DNA of 64,000 nt from Stictocephala bisonia (Eukaryota > Arthropoda > Insecta > Hemiptera > Membracidae): assembly GCA_035578905.1 (NCBI GenBank), contig JAQJVL010000046.1, forward strand, positions 1,911,730-1,975,729, written 5' to 3'. Each line of letters opens with the position of its first letter. The stretch's first letter is position 1. Positions 10,853-24,155 of the stretch are shown piece after piece. The notes beneath the pieces are model-generated. The model saw only the letters and a list, made by a program, of their open reading frames with translations. It ran no database searches and was not told where the DNA came from. Position numbers and translations under genes: made by a program.

Positions 10853-12554
10853 TCGGGCGTTTTGAAAGATAAGAAATTTGCTTTATTTCTATCGTTCTAC
10901 TACTACTACCATTACGTGAAAGTTCCACACCATAAAACATTATGTTTGATATATATATTTAAAAAATCTCTCTACATCTTATAAAAACTGGTTGGGACAA
11001 ATAAGAGATATTTTAATTCAATAATCAATGGTTTTCACTCGTCCCTTAATATCACTAGTTCTTGACATCTCTAAATGGTCTTTGAAAACTTTATTACTTT
11101 CACACTCCTTCGTTCCATTGTAACTTTGGAATTCACGTTACTTTTCTTTCAGTTGAAAATTTGAGAAAATAGCAGCGAAACCAACAATCATTGTTTACAT
11201 TCAAATTCAATTTTAGTACGGCATGTGTTAATGACGACATATGTTCCAATTAGTATAAAGATAGTTAGTTGGCGACGTGTATTTTGACAAACTTTATTCA
11301 TATTTATTTTTCCTGAAAATTTATTCGATGTATTTAATTTAACTGATTTAATCAATTAGAGGTTGAAAATTATAATTACTTAGTTACTATCATTGATTTG
11401 ATTACTTATTTTTCTCAGTATAGATTGTTTTTGGCCACCAAAAGAGGTCTGAAACTATCATATTTCTGTAGTCAGCAGTAAAAATTACACAAATTATTTT
11501 CTTATTGGTATAATCTTTAATTGTAGTAAACCAAATCATTTCATACAAAAAAGCTGTTAAAATTACACCTGGAAAATCACGCTACTTCATTGTTATAACA
11601 CGATCTTTTGTATGAAAACTCGGTTACTTGGATTTATATGCATCTAAGGTGCTGCATTATTTATTAGTATTTATTTTTATTGAATAACTTGGATACAGGG
11701 TTTTTACGTAGTTTAAGAATATAAAACTTAGTAATATTAACAAAATTAAGTCATTTCATGAACACTTGTTCCACATTCGTTTTCGTAAAATTTAAAATAT
11801 GCAAATTTTAAGTGAAAAAAACACGTTAAAATACATTAAGGAAACAACATCGTGTGAAACTTGTTTAGTTTGTAAATAGTCAAAAGAAGTAACGTATCGA
11901 TCTGATGATAACAGTTGTTAGTAATCGATAAATGATATGAAAGATCAATAACTAGAAATATACGATCACTTCTTAACAGGGAGAGGTGGCCAAACAGCTA
12001 GTTACTTTTATCTTAGATAATGGGGTTTGGACCAATCATAACATGTTGAAAACCGAACAAATACATGGTATTAAATTAATGTTAACTTATAGCATATTTG
12101 ATAGATATACGATATAAAAAACTGTATTAGTATAAAATACAGCCACAATATGCCTTCTTTGTAAAATTTGAGCGTTATAAAAGCATAAACGTTCAGTTCC
12201 CTTTGACTTTGTAAAGTGAAGGGTAAGGACTAATCAAGTAATCCCTTGTTTATTTAGATTAGCCCAGCTGGTACCTGAAGCCTCCCCCCCCACTCACACC
12301 CACCGCAGTCTCCTACAGCCCTAATAGAAAACTTTTATATTAAGGCATGCGAGAGTTCGTTTACTTCTTAAGTTGATGCTACTCAAACCTATGGATGAGT
12401 ACGTAACCTCCAATGGTACATCATGCATAGAGGTTGGTACATGACCTTGAGAATTTCTGTATAATGACACCACGTAAAAAATGTATACGTAAACAGAAAA
12501 ATGATTAAAAATCAATGCCAGTGTGATAATAATGAAGATATAATAAAGACATAT
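10853..12554. other. AT-rich sequence, no gene seen
   Basis: About 1.7 kb of AT-rich DNA with no long open frame. A C-rich patch (CCTCCCCCCCCACTCACACC) lies at about 12281-12300. No element recognised. Confidence 0.45.
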
Positions 12555-15500
12555 ACAGTAAACGCAATGTTATGCATATTCAGATCCAGCTTGATAGCAG
12601 GTATAATGAAGGTAAATAGAGTAAACACAAATTGATGCAAATTCAGTGCCAGCTTGATAGCAGATACAATGAAGGTATACAGAGTAAACTCCAATTGATG
12701 CAAATTCAGTGCCAGCTTGATAGCAGATATAATGAAGGTATACAGAGTAAACTCCAATTGATGCAAATTCAGTGCCAGCTGATCGCAGATACAATGATGG
12801 TATACAGAGTAAACTCCGATTGATGCAAATTCAGTGCCAGCTGATAGCAGATACAATGATGGTATACAGAGTAAACTCCAATTGATGCAAATTCAGTGCC
12901 AGCTGATAGCAGATACAATGATGGTATACAAACTCCAATTGATGCAAATTCAGTGCCAGCTGATAGCAGATACAAAGATGGTATACAGAGTAAACTCAAA
13001 TTGATGCAAATTCAGTGCCAGCTGATAGCAGATACAATGAAGGTATACAGAGTAAACTCCAATCGATGCAAATTCATTGCCAGCTGATAGCAGGTTTAAT
13101 GAAGGTATACAGAGTAAACACAAATTGTTGCAAATTCAGTGCTAGCTGATAGCAGGTATAATGAAGGTATACAGAGTAAACTCCAATTGATGCAAATTCA
13201 GTGCCAGCTGATAGCAGATACAATGAAGGTATACAGAGTAAACTCCAATTGATGCAAATTCAGTGCCAGCTGATAGCAGATACAATGAAGGTATACAGAG
13301 TAAACTCCAATTGATGCAAATTCAGTGCCAGCTGATAGCAGATACAATGAAGGTATACAGAGTAAACTCCAATTGATGCAAATTCAGTGCCAGCTGATAG
13401 CAGATACAATGAAGGTATACAGAGTAAACTCCAATTGATGCAAATTCAGTGCCAGCTGATAGTAGATACAATGAAGGTATACAGAGTAAACTCCTATTGA
13501 TGCAAATTCAGTGCCAGATGATAGCAGGTTTAATGAAGGTATACAGAGTAAACACAAATTGTTGCAAATTCAGTGCCAGCTGATAGCAGGTATAATGAAG
13601 GTATACAGAGGAAACTCCAATTGATGCAAATTTAGTGCCAGCTGATAGCAGATACAATGAAGGAATACAGAGTAAACTCCAATTGATGCAAATTCAGTGC
13701 CAGCTGATAGCAGATACAATGATGGTATACAAACTCCAATTGATGCAAATTCAGTGCCAGCTGATAGCAGATACAAAGATGGTATACAGAGTAAACTCAA
13801 ATTGATGCAAATTCAGTGCCAGCTGATAGCAGATACAATGAAGGTACACAGAGTAAACTCCAATCGATGCAAATTCATTGCCAGCTGATAGCAGGTTTAA
13901 TGAAGGTATACAGAGTAAACACAAATTGTTGCAAATTCAGTGCTAGCTGATAGCAGGTATAATGAAGGTATACAGAGTAAACTCCAATTGATGCAAATTC
14001 AGTGCCAGCTGATAGCAGATACAATGAAGGAATACAGAGTAAACTCCAATTGATGCAAATTCAGTGCCAGCTGATAGCAGATACAATGATGGTATACAAA
14101 CTCCAATTGATGCAAATTCAGTGCCAGCTGATAGCAGATACAAAGATGGTATACAGAGTAAACTCAAATTGATGCAAATTCAGTGCCAGCTGATAGCAGA
14201 TACAATGAAGGTACACAGAGTAAACTCCAATCGATGCAAATTCATTGCCAGCTGATAGCAGGTTTAATGAAGGTATACAGAGTAAACACAAATTGTTGCA
14301 AATTCAGTGCTAGCTGATAGCAGGTATAATGAAGGTATACAGAGTAAACTCCAATTGATGCAAATTCAGTGCCAGCTGATAGCAGATACAATGAAGGTAT
14401 ACAGAGTAAACTCCAATTGATGCAAATTCAGTGCCAGCTGATAGCAGATACATTGAAGGTATACAGAGTAAACTCCAATTGATGCAAATTCAGTGCCAGC
14501 TGATAGCAGATACAATGAAGGTATACAGAGTAAACTCCAATTGATGCAAATTCAGTGCCAGCTGATAGCAGATACAATGAAGGTATACAGAGTAAACTCC
14601 AATTGATGCAAATTCAGTGCCAGCTGATAGTAGATACAATGAAGGTATACAGAGTAAACTCCTATTGATGCAAATTCAGTGCCAGATGATAGCAGGTTTA
14701 ATGAAGGTATACAGAGTAAACACAAATTGTTGCAAATTCAGTGCCAGCTGATAGCAGGTATAATGAAGGTATACAGAGGAAACTCCAATTGATGCAAATT
14801 CAGTGCCAGCTGATAGCAGATACAATGAAGGAATACAGAGTAAACTCCAATTGATGCAAATTCAGTGGCAGCTGATAGCAGATACAATGAAGGTATACAG
14901 AGTAAACTCCAATTGATGCAAATTCAGTGCCAGCTGATCGCAGATACAATGATGGTATACAGAGTAAACTCCAATTGATGCAAATTCAGTGCCAGCTGAT
15001 AGCAGATACAAAGATGGTATACAGAGTAAACTCAAATTGATGCAAATTCAGTGCCAGCTTGATAGCAGATATAATGAAGGTATACAGAGTAAACTCCAAT
15101 TGATGCTAATTCAGTGCCTGCTTGATAGCAGATATAATGAAGGTATACAGAGTAAACTCCAATTGATGCAAATTCAGTGCCTGCTTGATAGCAGATATAA
15201 TGAAGGTATACAGAGTAAACTCCAATTGATGCAAATTCAGTGCCTGCTTGATAGCAGATATAATGAAGGTATACAGAGTAAACACAAATTCATGCAAATT
15301 CAGTGCCAGCTGATAGCAGATACAATGAAGGTATACAGAGTAAACTCCAATTGATGCAAATTCAGTGCCAGCTGATAGCAGATACAATGAAGGTATACAG
15401 AGTAAACTCCAATTGATGCAAATTCAGTGCCAGCTGATAGTAGATACAATGAAGGTATACAGAGTAAACTCCTATTGATGCAAATTCAGTGCCAGATGAT

Positions 15501-17960
15501 AGCAGGTTTAATGAAGGTATACAGAGTAAACACAAATTGTTGCAAATTCAGTGCCAGCTGATAGCAGGTATAATGAAGGTATACAGAGGAAACTCCAATT
15601 GATGCAAATTCAGTGCCAGCTGATAGCAGATACAATGAAGGAATACAGAGTAAACTCCAATTGATGCAAATTCAGTGCCAGCTGATAGCAGATACAATGA
15701 AGGTATACAGAGTAAACTCCAATTGATGCAAATTCAGTGCCAGCTGATCGCAGATACAATGATGGTATACAGAGTAAACTCCGATTGATGGAAATTCAGT
15801 GCCAGCTGATAGCAGATACAATGATGGTATACAGAGTAAACTCCAATTGATGCAAATTCAGTGCCAGCTGATAGCAGATACAATGATGGTATACAGAGTA
15901 AACTCAAATTCATGCAAATTCAGTGCCAGCTGATAGCAGATACAAAGATGGTATACAGAGTAAACTCAAATTGATGCAAATTCAGTGCCAGCTGATAGCA
16001 GATACAATGAAGGTATACAGAGTAAACTCCAATCGATGCAAATTCATTGCCAGCTGATAGCAGGTTTAATGAAGGTATACAGAGTAAACACAAATTGTTG
16101 CAAATTCAGTGCTAGCTGATAGCAGGTATAATGAAGGTATACAGAGTAAACTCCAATTGATGCAAATTCAGTGCCAGGTGATAGCAGATACAATGAAGGT
16201 ATACAGAGTAAACTCCAATTGATGCAAATTCAGTGCCAGCTGATAGCAGATACAATGAAGGTATACAGAGTAAACTCCAATTGATGCAAATTCAGTGCCA
16301 GCTGATAGCAGATACAATGAAGGTATACAGAGTAAACTCCAATTGATGCAAATTCAGTGCCAGCTGATAGCCGATACAATGAAGGTATACAGAGTAAACT
16401 CCAATTGATGCAAATTCAGTGCCAGCTGATAGTAGATACAATGAAGGTATACAGAGTAAACTCCTATTGATGCAAATTCAGTGCCAGCTGATAGCAGGTA
16501 CAATGAAGGTATACATAGTAAACTCCTATTGATGCAAATTCAGTGCCAGATGATAGCAGGTTTAATGAAGGTATACAGAGTAAACACAAATTGTTGCAAA
16601 TTCAGTGCCAGCTGATAGCAGGTATAATGAAGGTATACAGAGGAAACTCCAATTGATGCAAATTCAGTGCCAGCTGATAGCAGATACAATGAAGGAATAC
16701 AGAGTAAACTCCAATTGATGCAAATTCAGTGCCAGCTGATAGCAGATACAATGTAGGAATACAGAGTAAACTCCAATTGATGCAAATTCAGTGCCAGCTG
16801 ATAGCAGATACAATGAAGGTATACAGAGTAAACTCCAATCGATGCAAATTCATTGCCAGCTGATAGCAGGTTTAATGAAGGTATACAGAGTAAACACAAA
16901 TTGTTGCAAATTCAGTGCTAGCTGATAGCAGGTATAATGAAGGTATACAGAGTAAACTCCAATTGATGCAAATTCAGTGCCAGCTGATAGCAGATACAAT
17001 GAAGGTATACAGAGTAAACTCCTATTGATGCAAATTCAGTGCCAGCTGATAGCAGGTACAATGAAGGTATACAGAGTAAACTCCTATTGATGCAAATTCA
17101 GTGCCAGATGATAGCAGGTTTAATGAAGGTATACAGAGTAAACTCCAATTGATGCAAATTCAGTGCCAGCTGATAGCAGATACAATGAAGGTATACAGAG
17201 TAAACTCCAATCTATGCAAATTCATTGCCAGCTGATAGCAGGTTTAATGAATGTATACAGAGTAAACACAAATTGTTGCAAATTCAGTGCCAGCTGATAG
17301 CAGGTATAATGAAGGTATACAGAGTAAACTCCAATTGATGCAAATTCAGTGCCAGCTGATAGCAGATACAATGAAGGAATACAGAGTAAACTCCAATTGA
17401 TGCAAATTCAGTGCCAGCTGATAGCAGATACAATGAAGGTATACAGAGTAAACTCCAATTGATGCAAATTCAGTGCCAGCTGATAGCAGATACAATGAAG
17501 GTATACAGAGTAAACTCCAATTGATGCAAATTCAGTGCCAGCTGATAGCAGATACAATGATGGTATACAGAGTAAACTCCAATTGATGCAAATTCAGTGC
17601 CAGCTGATAGCAGATACAATGATGGTATACAGAGTAAACTCCAATTGATGCAAATTCAGTGCCAGATGATAGCAGATACATTGAAGGCATATACACAGTA
17701 AACACAATTGTATGCAAAATCAATGCCAGTTAGATAGCAGATATAATGAAGGCATATACACAGTAAACACAATTGTATGCAAAATCAATGCCAGTTAGAT
17801 AGCAGATATAATGAAGGTATATACACAGTAAACCCAGTATAATGCCAATTCAGTGCAGGTTTGATAGCAGACGTAATGAAGACATATACAGTAAACCCAA
17901 TGTTATGCAAATGCAATGCCAGTTAGAAAGCACTTGAAATGAAGGCATACACAGTAAACT
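12555..17960. repeat. 62/63-bp satellite array, about 87 copies
   Basis: The consensus unit reads TTGATGCAAATTCAGTGCCA / GCTGATAGCAGATACAATGA / AGGTATACAGAGTAAACTCC / AA (62 bp). Units with GCTTGATAGC are 63 bp and cluster at 12585-12780 and 15050-15290, where reading frames stay open and encode a 21-residue repeat (QIQCQLDSRYNEGIQSKLQL plus M). Variant units (TACAAAGATGG, CACAAATTGTTGC, ATTCATTGCC, a 5-bp-short GGTATACAAACTCC) recur in the same order, giving higher-order blocks. Both edges, especially 17680-17960, are divergent. I regard it as noncoding satellite DNA. Confidence 0.96.
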
Positions 17961-18219
17961 GTTACATAACGTTTTATCTCCGTCATTTAACGCCTGAGCG
18001 TCGCGAGGCCTCACATACTGCATATATATAGAAAGATTATGTTTATTGCTGGTTGCTTATTGTAGGAAACGACTTTGTTAAATTTATATTTCATGGTTAT
18101 TGGAAATAAATCAAAGCAAATAAATTAAAGAGGAAATCGAGTAAAAAGTGAAATAAGTAAAACCATGTAAATTTTATTTGGTCATCTCAAATTAAACAAT
18201 GTTTTCTAGGCCTGACAGC

Positions 18220-18560
18220 TAGGGGATTTTATTCTGTCGGCTCTCCCCCGAATACAACATAATTTTTAAACCTGGCTTTGATAGTTCAGGTTGTGTTCCT
18301 CTAAGTTTCTTTATCGTTAACAATGCCATTAAAAAGGTTAAAGGATGCTTTATTTTACCAGATAAAGTTAGGGCTAAGAAGCTATCTCTAACACTTAACA
18401 TGGGGACCAACGGCTTAAGGTTGACTTTAGAACCACACCAGTGACCGGACAGTCGAGCTGCGTGCAAGGACAGGATCGCTCAATCGGTCACCCATCCAAG
18501 GGACAGCCACGTTCGATGTTGATTGACGCCGTTATTTTGCGATAAGACGTAAACCTCTGA
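18220..18560 (-). mobile_element. 5S rRNA-like SINE, copy 1
   Basis: On the minus strand this shares with 43476-44130 and 49382-49630 the order TCGCAA(A/G)ATAACGGCGTCAA, CCCTTGGATGGGTGACCG, a GC-rich stretch, then GGCTTCTTAGCCCTAAC-type and GGTAAAATAA-type modules. The word TTGGATGGGTGACC matches the 5S rRNA box C internal promoter. AAGCAAC-like sequence (here AATCAAC) lies upstream at the spacing of the 5S A box. I infer a 5S-derived (SINE3-type) element. A 3' A-rich tail is not clear in this copy. Confidence 0.6.
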
Positions 18561-19228
18561 ACAATTCCATTGACTGTGATGTTTTAATACTGACTTGGTA
18601 ACACCATTCAATTTCTACTTAATTAAAAACATTCTAAAAAGACTTCTCGTAATTGTTAGAAGAACTGCCCTTGCTGTTGCATATTTAAACTCTATAACTT
18701 AACTGGTTTAAATAGTTCATCCTATATTTTATGGAACGGATGATTTAGTTTGGAGTGACTATGTATTTGTAAGTTGAAAGCAGTTCGGTAATATTTTTGG
18801 CTAATGTAATTGCAAGTAGATCGAAGTTGAACTGGAATCCCGCCAAACCTAATAACACAGAAAACACTGTGATGCAGGGAATATTGTTTGTTCTGACAAT
18901 AAGGTACATTAAATTTTGTTTGTTTTCAGTTATAGGAAACGGTCCTATCCTCTTAATTTAAATACTCGATTTACATCCTTCTACGTAAACAGAATGTTAT
19001 TTCTCCACTTACTCGCACAATTAATAAAGTAACAATTTTTGGTTACAAATTTTGAAAGAAATAAAAAACAACCCCTAGTGAGGAAATGCAGAACAATTCT
19101 TTTTATGCTAAACTCAATCTCATTGAGCCAAACAAGAGCTATACCCTTTGAGGTTAGAAGAAATGTAAAAGTATGAGATTAATATAAAATTAAACATTAT
19201 TTTTAACATTTCGCAATGATGTATTCGA
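18561..19228. other. AT-rich spacer, no gene seen
   Basis: No open frame, tandem array or element ends recognised. Confidence 0.45.
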
Positions 19229-19230
19229 TA

Positions 19231-19396
19231 GGGAGGACAAGTATTATTGGATTTCCCCCATAATTTCGTGAAGAGACACTACACGATGTTTCAATTTTTG
19301 AGACAACCCAAGTCTTTTCAACTTGTACCAAGTCGACACGTCGTGTAGGGTTTCTTCACGAAATGATAGGAACAGTTCAATAATCACTGGCCTCCC
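19231..19396. mobile_element. 166-bp MITE with TA target duplication
   Basis: The element begins GGGAGGACAAGTATTATTGG and ends with the inverted partner (TCAATAATCACTGGCCTCCC). Arms of about 60 bp pair with few mismatches, including a shared TTTCGTGAAGA / TCTTCACGAAA segment. It is flanked directly by TA (19229-19230 and 19397-19398). This fits a Tc1/mariner-type MITE, although other TA-targeting families are possible. Confidence 0.78.
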
Positions 19397-20006
19397 TATA
19401 AAATCAAAGCTCCATCTTTCTAAAATATGTTGGTGTAAAGTAATGTAAACATTGAAAAATAGTAATTGTTAAGTACAAAAATGGTTAGTGTATCTTAAGT
19501 ATACACGTTTTGGATAAAGTTAATGATATTTTTTCTCTAGCTAATTATAATTTCCACAATATTTATTTATTTTATTATTTACAGTATTAGAGAATCGCTT
19601 ACATCAAACTGCCATATCTGGGAGATCGCAAATTTGTTACAGTCTAATTACCAGATTTGCCTCTCGTTTAGAATACCCCAGTACGTACAGCTTTAGAGAT
19701 TTGCTGTGGACGTAAATAAAATCCCCCCCCCCCCCCCAGTAACTACTGAAAATATAAATGGGAATTGACACTATATTAGTCATGTGATTGTGGAGAGTCT
19801 ATTCAAACAATGGATCACATAATTACAGAGTGCCCTCTGCGCTTTTTTACGGAGGGATTAGCTAGCCTAAATAGAATCAGTGAGGCATGTATGTAAATGG
19901 CTTGAAGGATTGGATTTACATTTGTGACAGTAAATAGCTTTATATATTATTAATATCACATGATTTTTGGAATTTTTCCAAATATATATCATAGCTTTTA
20001 TGTATG

Positions 20007-20040
<34 letters not shown>

Positions 20041-20074
20041 TTTTATGATTGATAAATGTTTGCTGTCAACAAAC
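19397..20074. other. Spacer with homopolymer tracts
   Basis: Contains an uninterrupted C run (about 17 C, 19722-19738), a TA tract and a T run of about 23 (20000-20044). No gene recognised. Confidence 0.5.
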
Positions 20075-20520
20075 CATATTTCGTGTGCCAACCCCGTCAC
20101 TCACTTCGCTCTTTACACCTCGGCAATGCGGCATGTTTGACTTTTGAGAATTAATATTAGTGGTTAAAATGCACCTAATGTCAGTACTACAATTAATAAA
20201 GATCTCTAACTTCTCAATATTATAAAAATCATTACTTACATTCCAACAGCTGTTAAAATTTCGTAAACATCATTATTTACATTTGAACAGCTGTTACTTT
20301 TAGACTAATTTAAATCTCTCCCCATGTTATTCTTATGACCAAAAAACGTACTTTGAGACATATCTGTGCCCTTAAGGGAAACACAATTTTAAAGTGGACA
20401 TCTTATTACATAATTACAAATAGTATCAAATTTTTTGACAAATCAATCGTTAAAGTTGAGAAAGGAATAAGGGAGGAATTGCGATAGCAAAAAACGGCTA
20501 CAAGTATTAAATATAAGAAT
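20075..20520 (+). mobile_element. Dispersed repeat 'CAACCCCGTCACTCGC', copy 1
   Basis: It shares an ordered set of words with 36770-37710 and 41345-42046: CCAACCCCGTCACTC near the left end, two AACAGCTGTT palindromes around ATTTACATTTGAACAG, TTTAAATCTCTC, CGTACTTTGA, and a right end near AAAAACGGCT. No coding capacity and no terminal inverted repeats were seen. The class is unknown. Confidence 0.6.
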
Positions 20521-20525
20521 ACATA

Positions 20526-20595
20526 TGCCACAAAACTACATGATAGTGGATGTACCCAAATGCCACAAAACTACATGATAATGGATGTCCCCAAA
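20526..20595. repeat. 35-bp direct duplication
   Basis: TGCCACAAAACTACATGATA and the following TGGATGT-CCCAA segment occur twice in tandem, 35 bp apart (20526 and 20561), with two differences. Confidence 0.85.
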
Positions 20596-21189
20596 GTTAG
20601 CATTTGGTTTTTTACAATATCCTGAGCGGAAATTGAACAGTATCCCGTCAGGTGTCTTCCTTTAGGAATCTCTAACGCTGAGAGTAACAATCATAACCTT
20701 CACTTTATTTGAACTTTGTTACCACTTTAGAGAATTTTATAAATTCCCACGCCGAAAAGTTTTGTATTTTGAGATAAAATTAAGATTTAATATTCATATT
20801 TCCATTAAAGTATTCCTCTGAACTTAAAAATTTAATTTGATATAAAATTCAACTGTTCAGAAACATTTACAATTAAATGTTGTTTTATTAACTGACAAAA
20901 TAAAAAAAGTTTTGATTAAATTCTTTGAACCTGCCAAGCGATGAACCTTACACTTAATTGCTCTGCTCTTGTTCATTATCATTATTGTTATTCATAACTC
21001 ATTATTAAGAAGTTGATCGTTGAAATATGGGTGAATATAAAGAATACAAAATATAAAATTGTTTATATTATGTATTTACTGGGTGAATATGAGGAGTGAA
21101 TGAGTGTAGATGAACGATTGTAGTCATTGTTACTAACGAAGCTTGACTGTTTCTTAGAAAGAGCGATATATTAGTAGCCTAATATCCAG
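20596..21189. other. AT-rich spacer, no gene seen
   Basis: Nothing recognisable. Confidence 0.4.
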
Positions 21190-21460
21190 GACAACTAAGG
21201 GGACCTACAGTGTTTACATGGAATCCAAACCACGTAGTATTGGTATGATTTTCAGCTAATGACAAGTCTGACACACCGTTCTTTTCCTTATACAACATCC
21301 GGACCCTGACTACCACCTAACATGGGTACCCCGAATTTCTCTAGCAGTGTCCACGTCGATGGCAACTAAGAGTTGACCCTATGTTGTTATTAAGAACACC
21401 GGGGATATAATCTATCGCCTACAATCTCCACAACAATTTTCCCCAATAGATGGCTTTTCA
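21190..21460 (-). mobile_element. Dispersed repeat shared with 58430-58690, copy 1
   Basis: Its reverse complement aligns by eye with the plus strand at 58430-58690 over about 250 bp. Shared words include GGTGGTAGTC, GTCCGGATGTTGT, AATACTACGTGGTT and GGATTCCA-GTAAA. It has no open frame and no element class I recognise. The 3' UTR of a LINE is one possibility. Confidence 0.65.
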
Positions 21461-22978
21461 TCACTAGTGCCGACTTTAACTTGTTCATCTAGAAGTTGTT
21501 AATTTTATTTTGCAAAAAAAATCGTTCTACGAATCACTTAGTTCATGTACTATGTATCATTTGTTCAATAATATTGTTGTCTAAAAAAAGGTGAATTTCT
21601 TCTTTGGTACCTGTTTAACACCCTGCTTTTATTTATTTATTTATTTATTTTTTTATTGTGACATCAATTCAAAATAACTGCTGTTGATGGTTCTAGGCTA
21701 AATTTTTGCAAATACCTGATAACAAATAGGATTACAAGAGTCTATTTTAATATTGAACTGCATTTTACACCAAAAAACATATATATTTCTTAATTAATTT
21801 TTTTTATGTCTGATCTTGTGTACTTTTTAGGTGAAATGCCTCACGAAAATAAAAGATTCTATAGGACATTTTGAGAATATTGTAAATTATTTCAATTTGA
21901 ATAGTTCTCTATTATGAAACTAAAACAAAAAATAGCTTTAAAAGTCTAAAAAACGAGTTGTGAGCCTGTCGCTATTAAAACCTCAAATAAACAGTAATAA
22001 CAATCCTACAAACATACTTTACCATCGATTACACTGAAAGTAGTTCTAATACTGCTCTTGTTCAATGTAGTATTACAAAGGAGTGCCAAGCGTGTAGCAT
22101 GTACGTGTCCCGTTACGGGGGCCCTCAAGGAAGTACTGTAGCAAACATAATATGTGACTAGGGTTAAAGAGTAATTTATGCGACAGAGCGTACGGTTGAT
22201 TCCCGGGAGGGGCCTGTTTGGAAACCAGTCAGATAGGCGGACATGCCGGTCTGAATTCAGCCGAGGGGAAATAAATGGCCCGATTAAAACTTACTATTTG
22301 CGGCATTGTGGTGGAAAACTTTAATAAAATAGAACAATGATTTGCTACTTAAAATAGAACAATTAAACGCTCCAATAAAAAAAAGCAAAAAACAAACACA
22401 CAATAAAATTGTTTTTGGTTCGGAAAAAATTATAATACACCACACTAGTTCAGAAACTGTACAGTAATACTAAACTATTTTATTTTAATTGGTGACCTGC
22501 AAATATTTTATTGTAAAAATAAGCGTTATTAAGTTCTCGAAATTAACTCAAAATTTATTAATTAGTTGTGAAATATATATTTAAAATGAACGCATTTATA
22601 AACTATCGAAATTAAAGGATAATACTGTATGCTGAATAAATAAATTTGAATGTGATGAGACTTAATACAAATTTTATTTAAATGTGTGAAAACAAAATAT
22701 AATAAATTATATGGCAATCGGGAAATATAATAAATAAAAACTGTAAATATGGAACATGGGGGTCACAACTATTTTTCATTATTTTTTTTAACTAGACAAT
22801 ACTAACCCCACAAACACGAATCCAAAGATATTTTTCGGTGGAAATATAGATTTTCGACAAAAAAATTTTTTTATCAAAGCGTATGTTTTTCGTACGTTAA
22901 TCTTATTTTGTTTTTCTCTTGGACACGAATATGGCATCGAATTATTCATACTATTAATAATAAGAGAGATATTCGACA
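21461..22978. other. AT-rich DNA with a GC-rich patch
   Basis: Mostly AT-rich, with a TTTA microsatellite at about 21628-21655. A GC-richer island at 22075-22270 (AGCGTACGGTTGATTCCCGG and nearby) stands out from its surroundings, but I could not assign it. Confidence 0.45.
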
Positions 22979-22984
22979 AACAAT

Positions 22985-23095
22985 GTGGGTTAGGATAGGT
23001 TAGTATATGTTGACCGTGAATACATATTGATACCTTAATGTAACCTAACTAACCTAACCTAACCTAACCTGACCTAACCTACCTAACTAGTTTTG
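22985..23095. repeat. Second short CCTAA-type tract
   Basis: AACCTAACCTAACCTAACCT-type sequence occupies about 23040-23092, with GGTTAGGATAGGTTAG in the opposite orientation just upstream (22987-23003). The telomere-like words face each other. Confidence 0.7.
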
Positions 23096-23689
23096 TTAAA
23101 CATCAGTTTTTATTTTCCGTATGAAAACTTGGACGTCATGTTCGTCTTAAGGAGGGAAAATTGCATAATATTGACGTTGTACACATAGTGTTTGGTGTAA
23201 ACATGCTTTTTCTTTTTTCAATTCTTTAAAAATAAAAGTCAATATTTCCGACGAAAACATTTCTATTAATTATTTTTCTAGGGGTTAATAATGACTAGTT
23301 AAAAATATCATGAAAAACGGGTGGGACTTCTGTATACATATTCACCATTAAAACTTAACATGTAAAGCGTTAGTAAAACATTCAGGTCGTAATTATTTAC
23401 AATACTAATGAATACTAATTCACGTCACACAGTTATTTGTAAAATAAAAAACAAAAAAATAGAAAGCTAACAAAAACAATCAAAATTCAGTTAAACTAAT
23501 TGCAACACTATCGCAGAAATAGATTAGAAAATTTATGATGCAATGAAGGTAATTTAGTTTTCCTCCGCCTTATACTTGATGTTCAAACTCGAGTATCTAT
23601 ATTTTTGATCCGACAGTAGTTTTAGATTTTTTCACCACTCTCGCTAGGACTAGCTAGCAAATAGCTTGTCTCACTAAAAAAAAAAAAAA
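23096..23689. other. AT-rich spacer ending in poly(A)
   Basis: No gene seen. An A run of about 26 bases lies at 23676-23700. Confidence 0.45.
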
Positions 23690-24155
23690 AAAAAAAAAAA
23701 CCACATACACACACGTGTTCCCCTCCTCTATCTCACTATGACTGTTCGCGCCAATTGCATACATAACTTCTTTATGGTAAACAAGGAAGAAGGTTATATA
23801 TATAGTTAATGTACTCTTTCAGACAAATATAACCACTTATTTCAAATTTCAATATAACACTTATTTCCGAGTACACACGAATTTCAACTCGGAAACTAAA
23901 CAGATTTTATTTATAGAAAAATGATTTTTTACACTTAAAAACTAATTTTTAAAATTTTACTTTCCTCTAAGTTGATTATTACATTTAGTTCTCTATATTC
24001 ACAAAAGTTTTATAAAATGTGTCGCATGGTTTCTTTTTATTGTTTATTTACCTAGAAAGGCCAAAATTTAGCTAGCCATACTTCTATAAACATCGTTTAA
24101 AAATTGTATTACTTTTAAGAAGGTACAAAATATTCAAAAATAATTTTTGAACGAA
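23690..24155. repeat. Dispersed AT-rich repeat, copy 1
   Basis: Shares ordered segments with 48195-48610: a pyrimidine-rich CCCCTCCTCTATCTCACT block, a CTCTTTCAG block, TCAACTC, AAAAAT-ATT-TTACACTT, and the exact word TCAAAAATAATTTTTGAACG near the right end. This implies an old interspersed family of unknown class. Confidence 0.5.
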
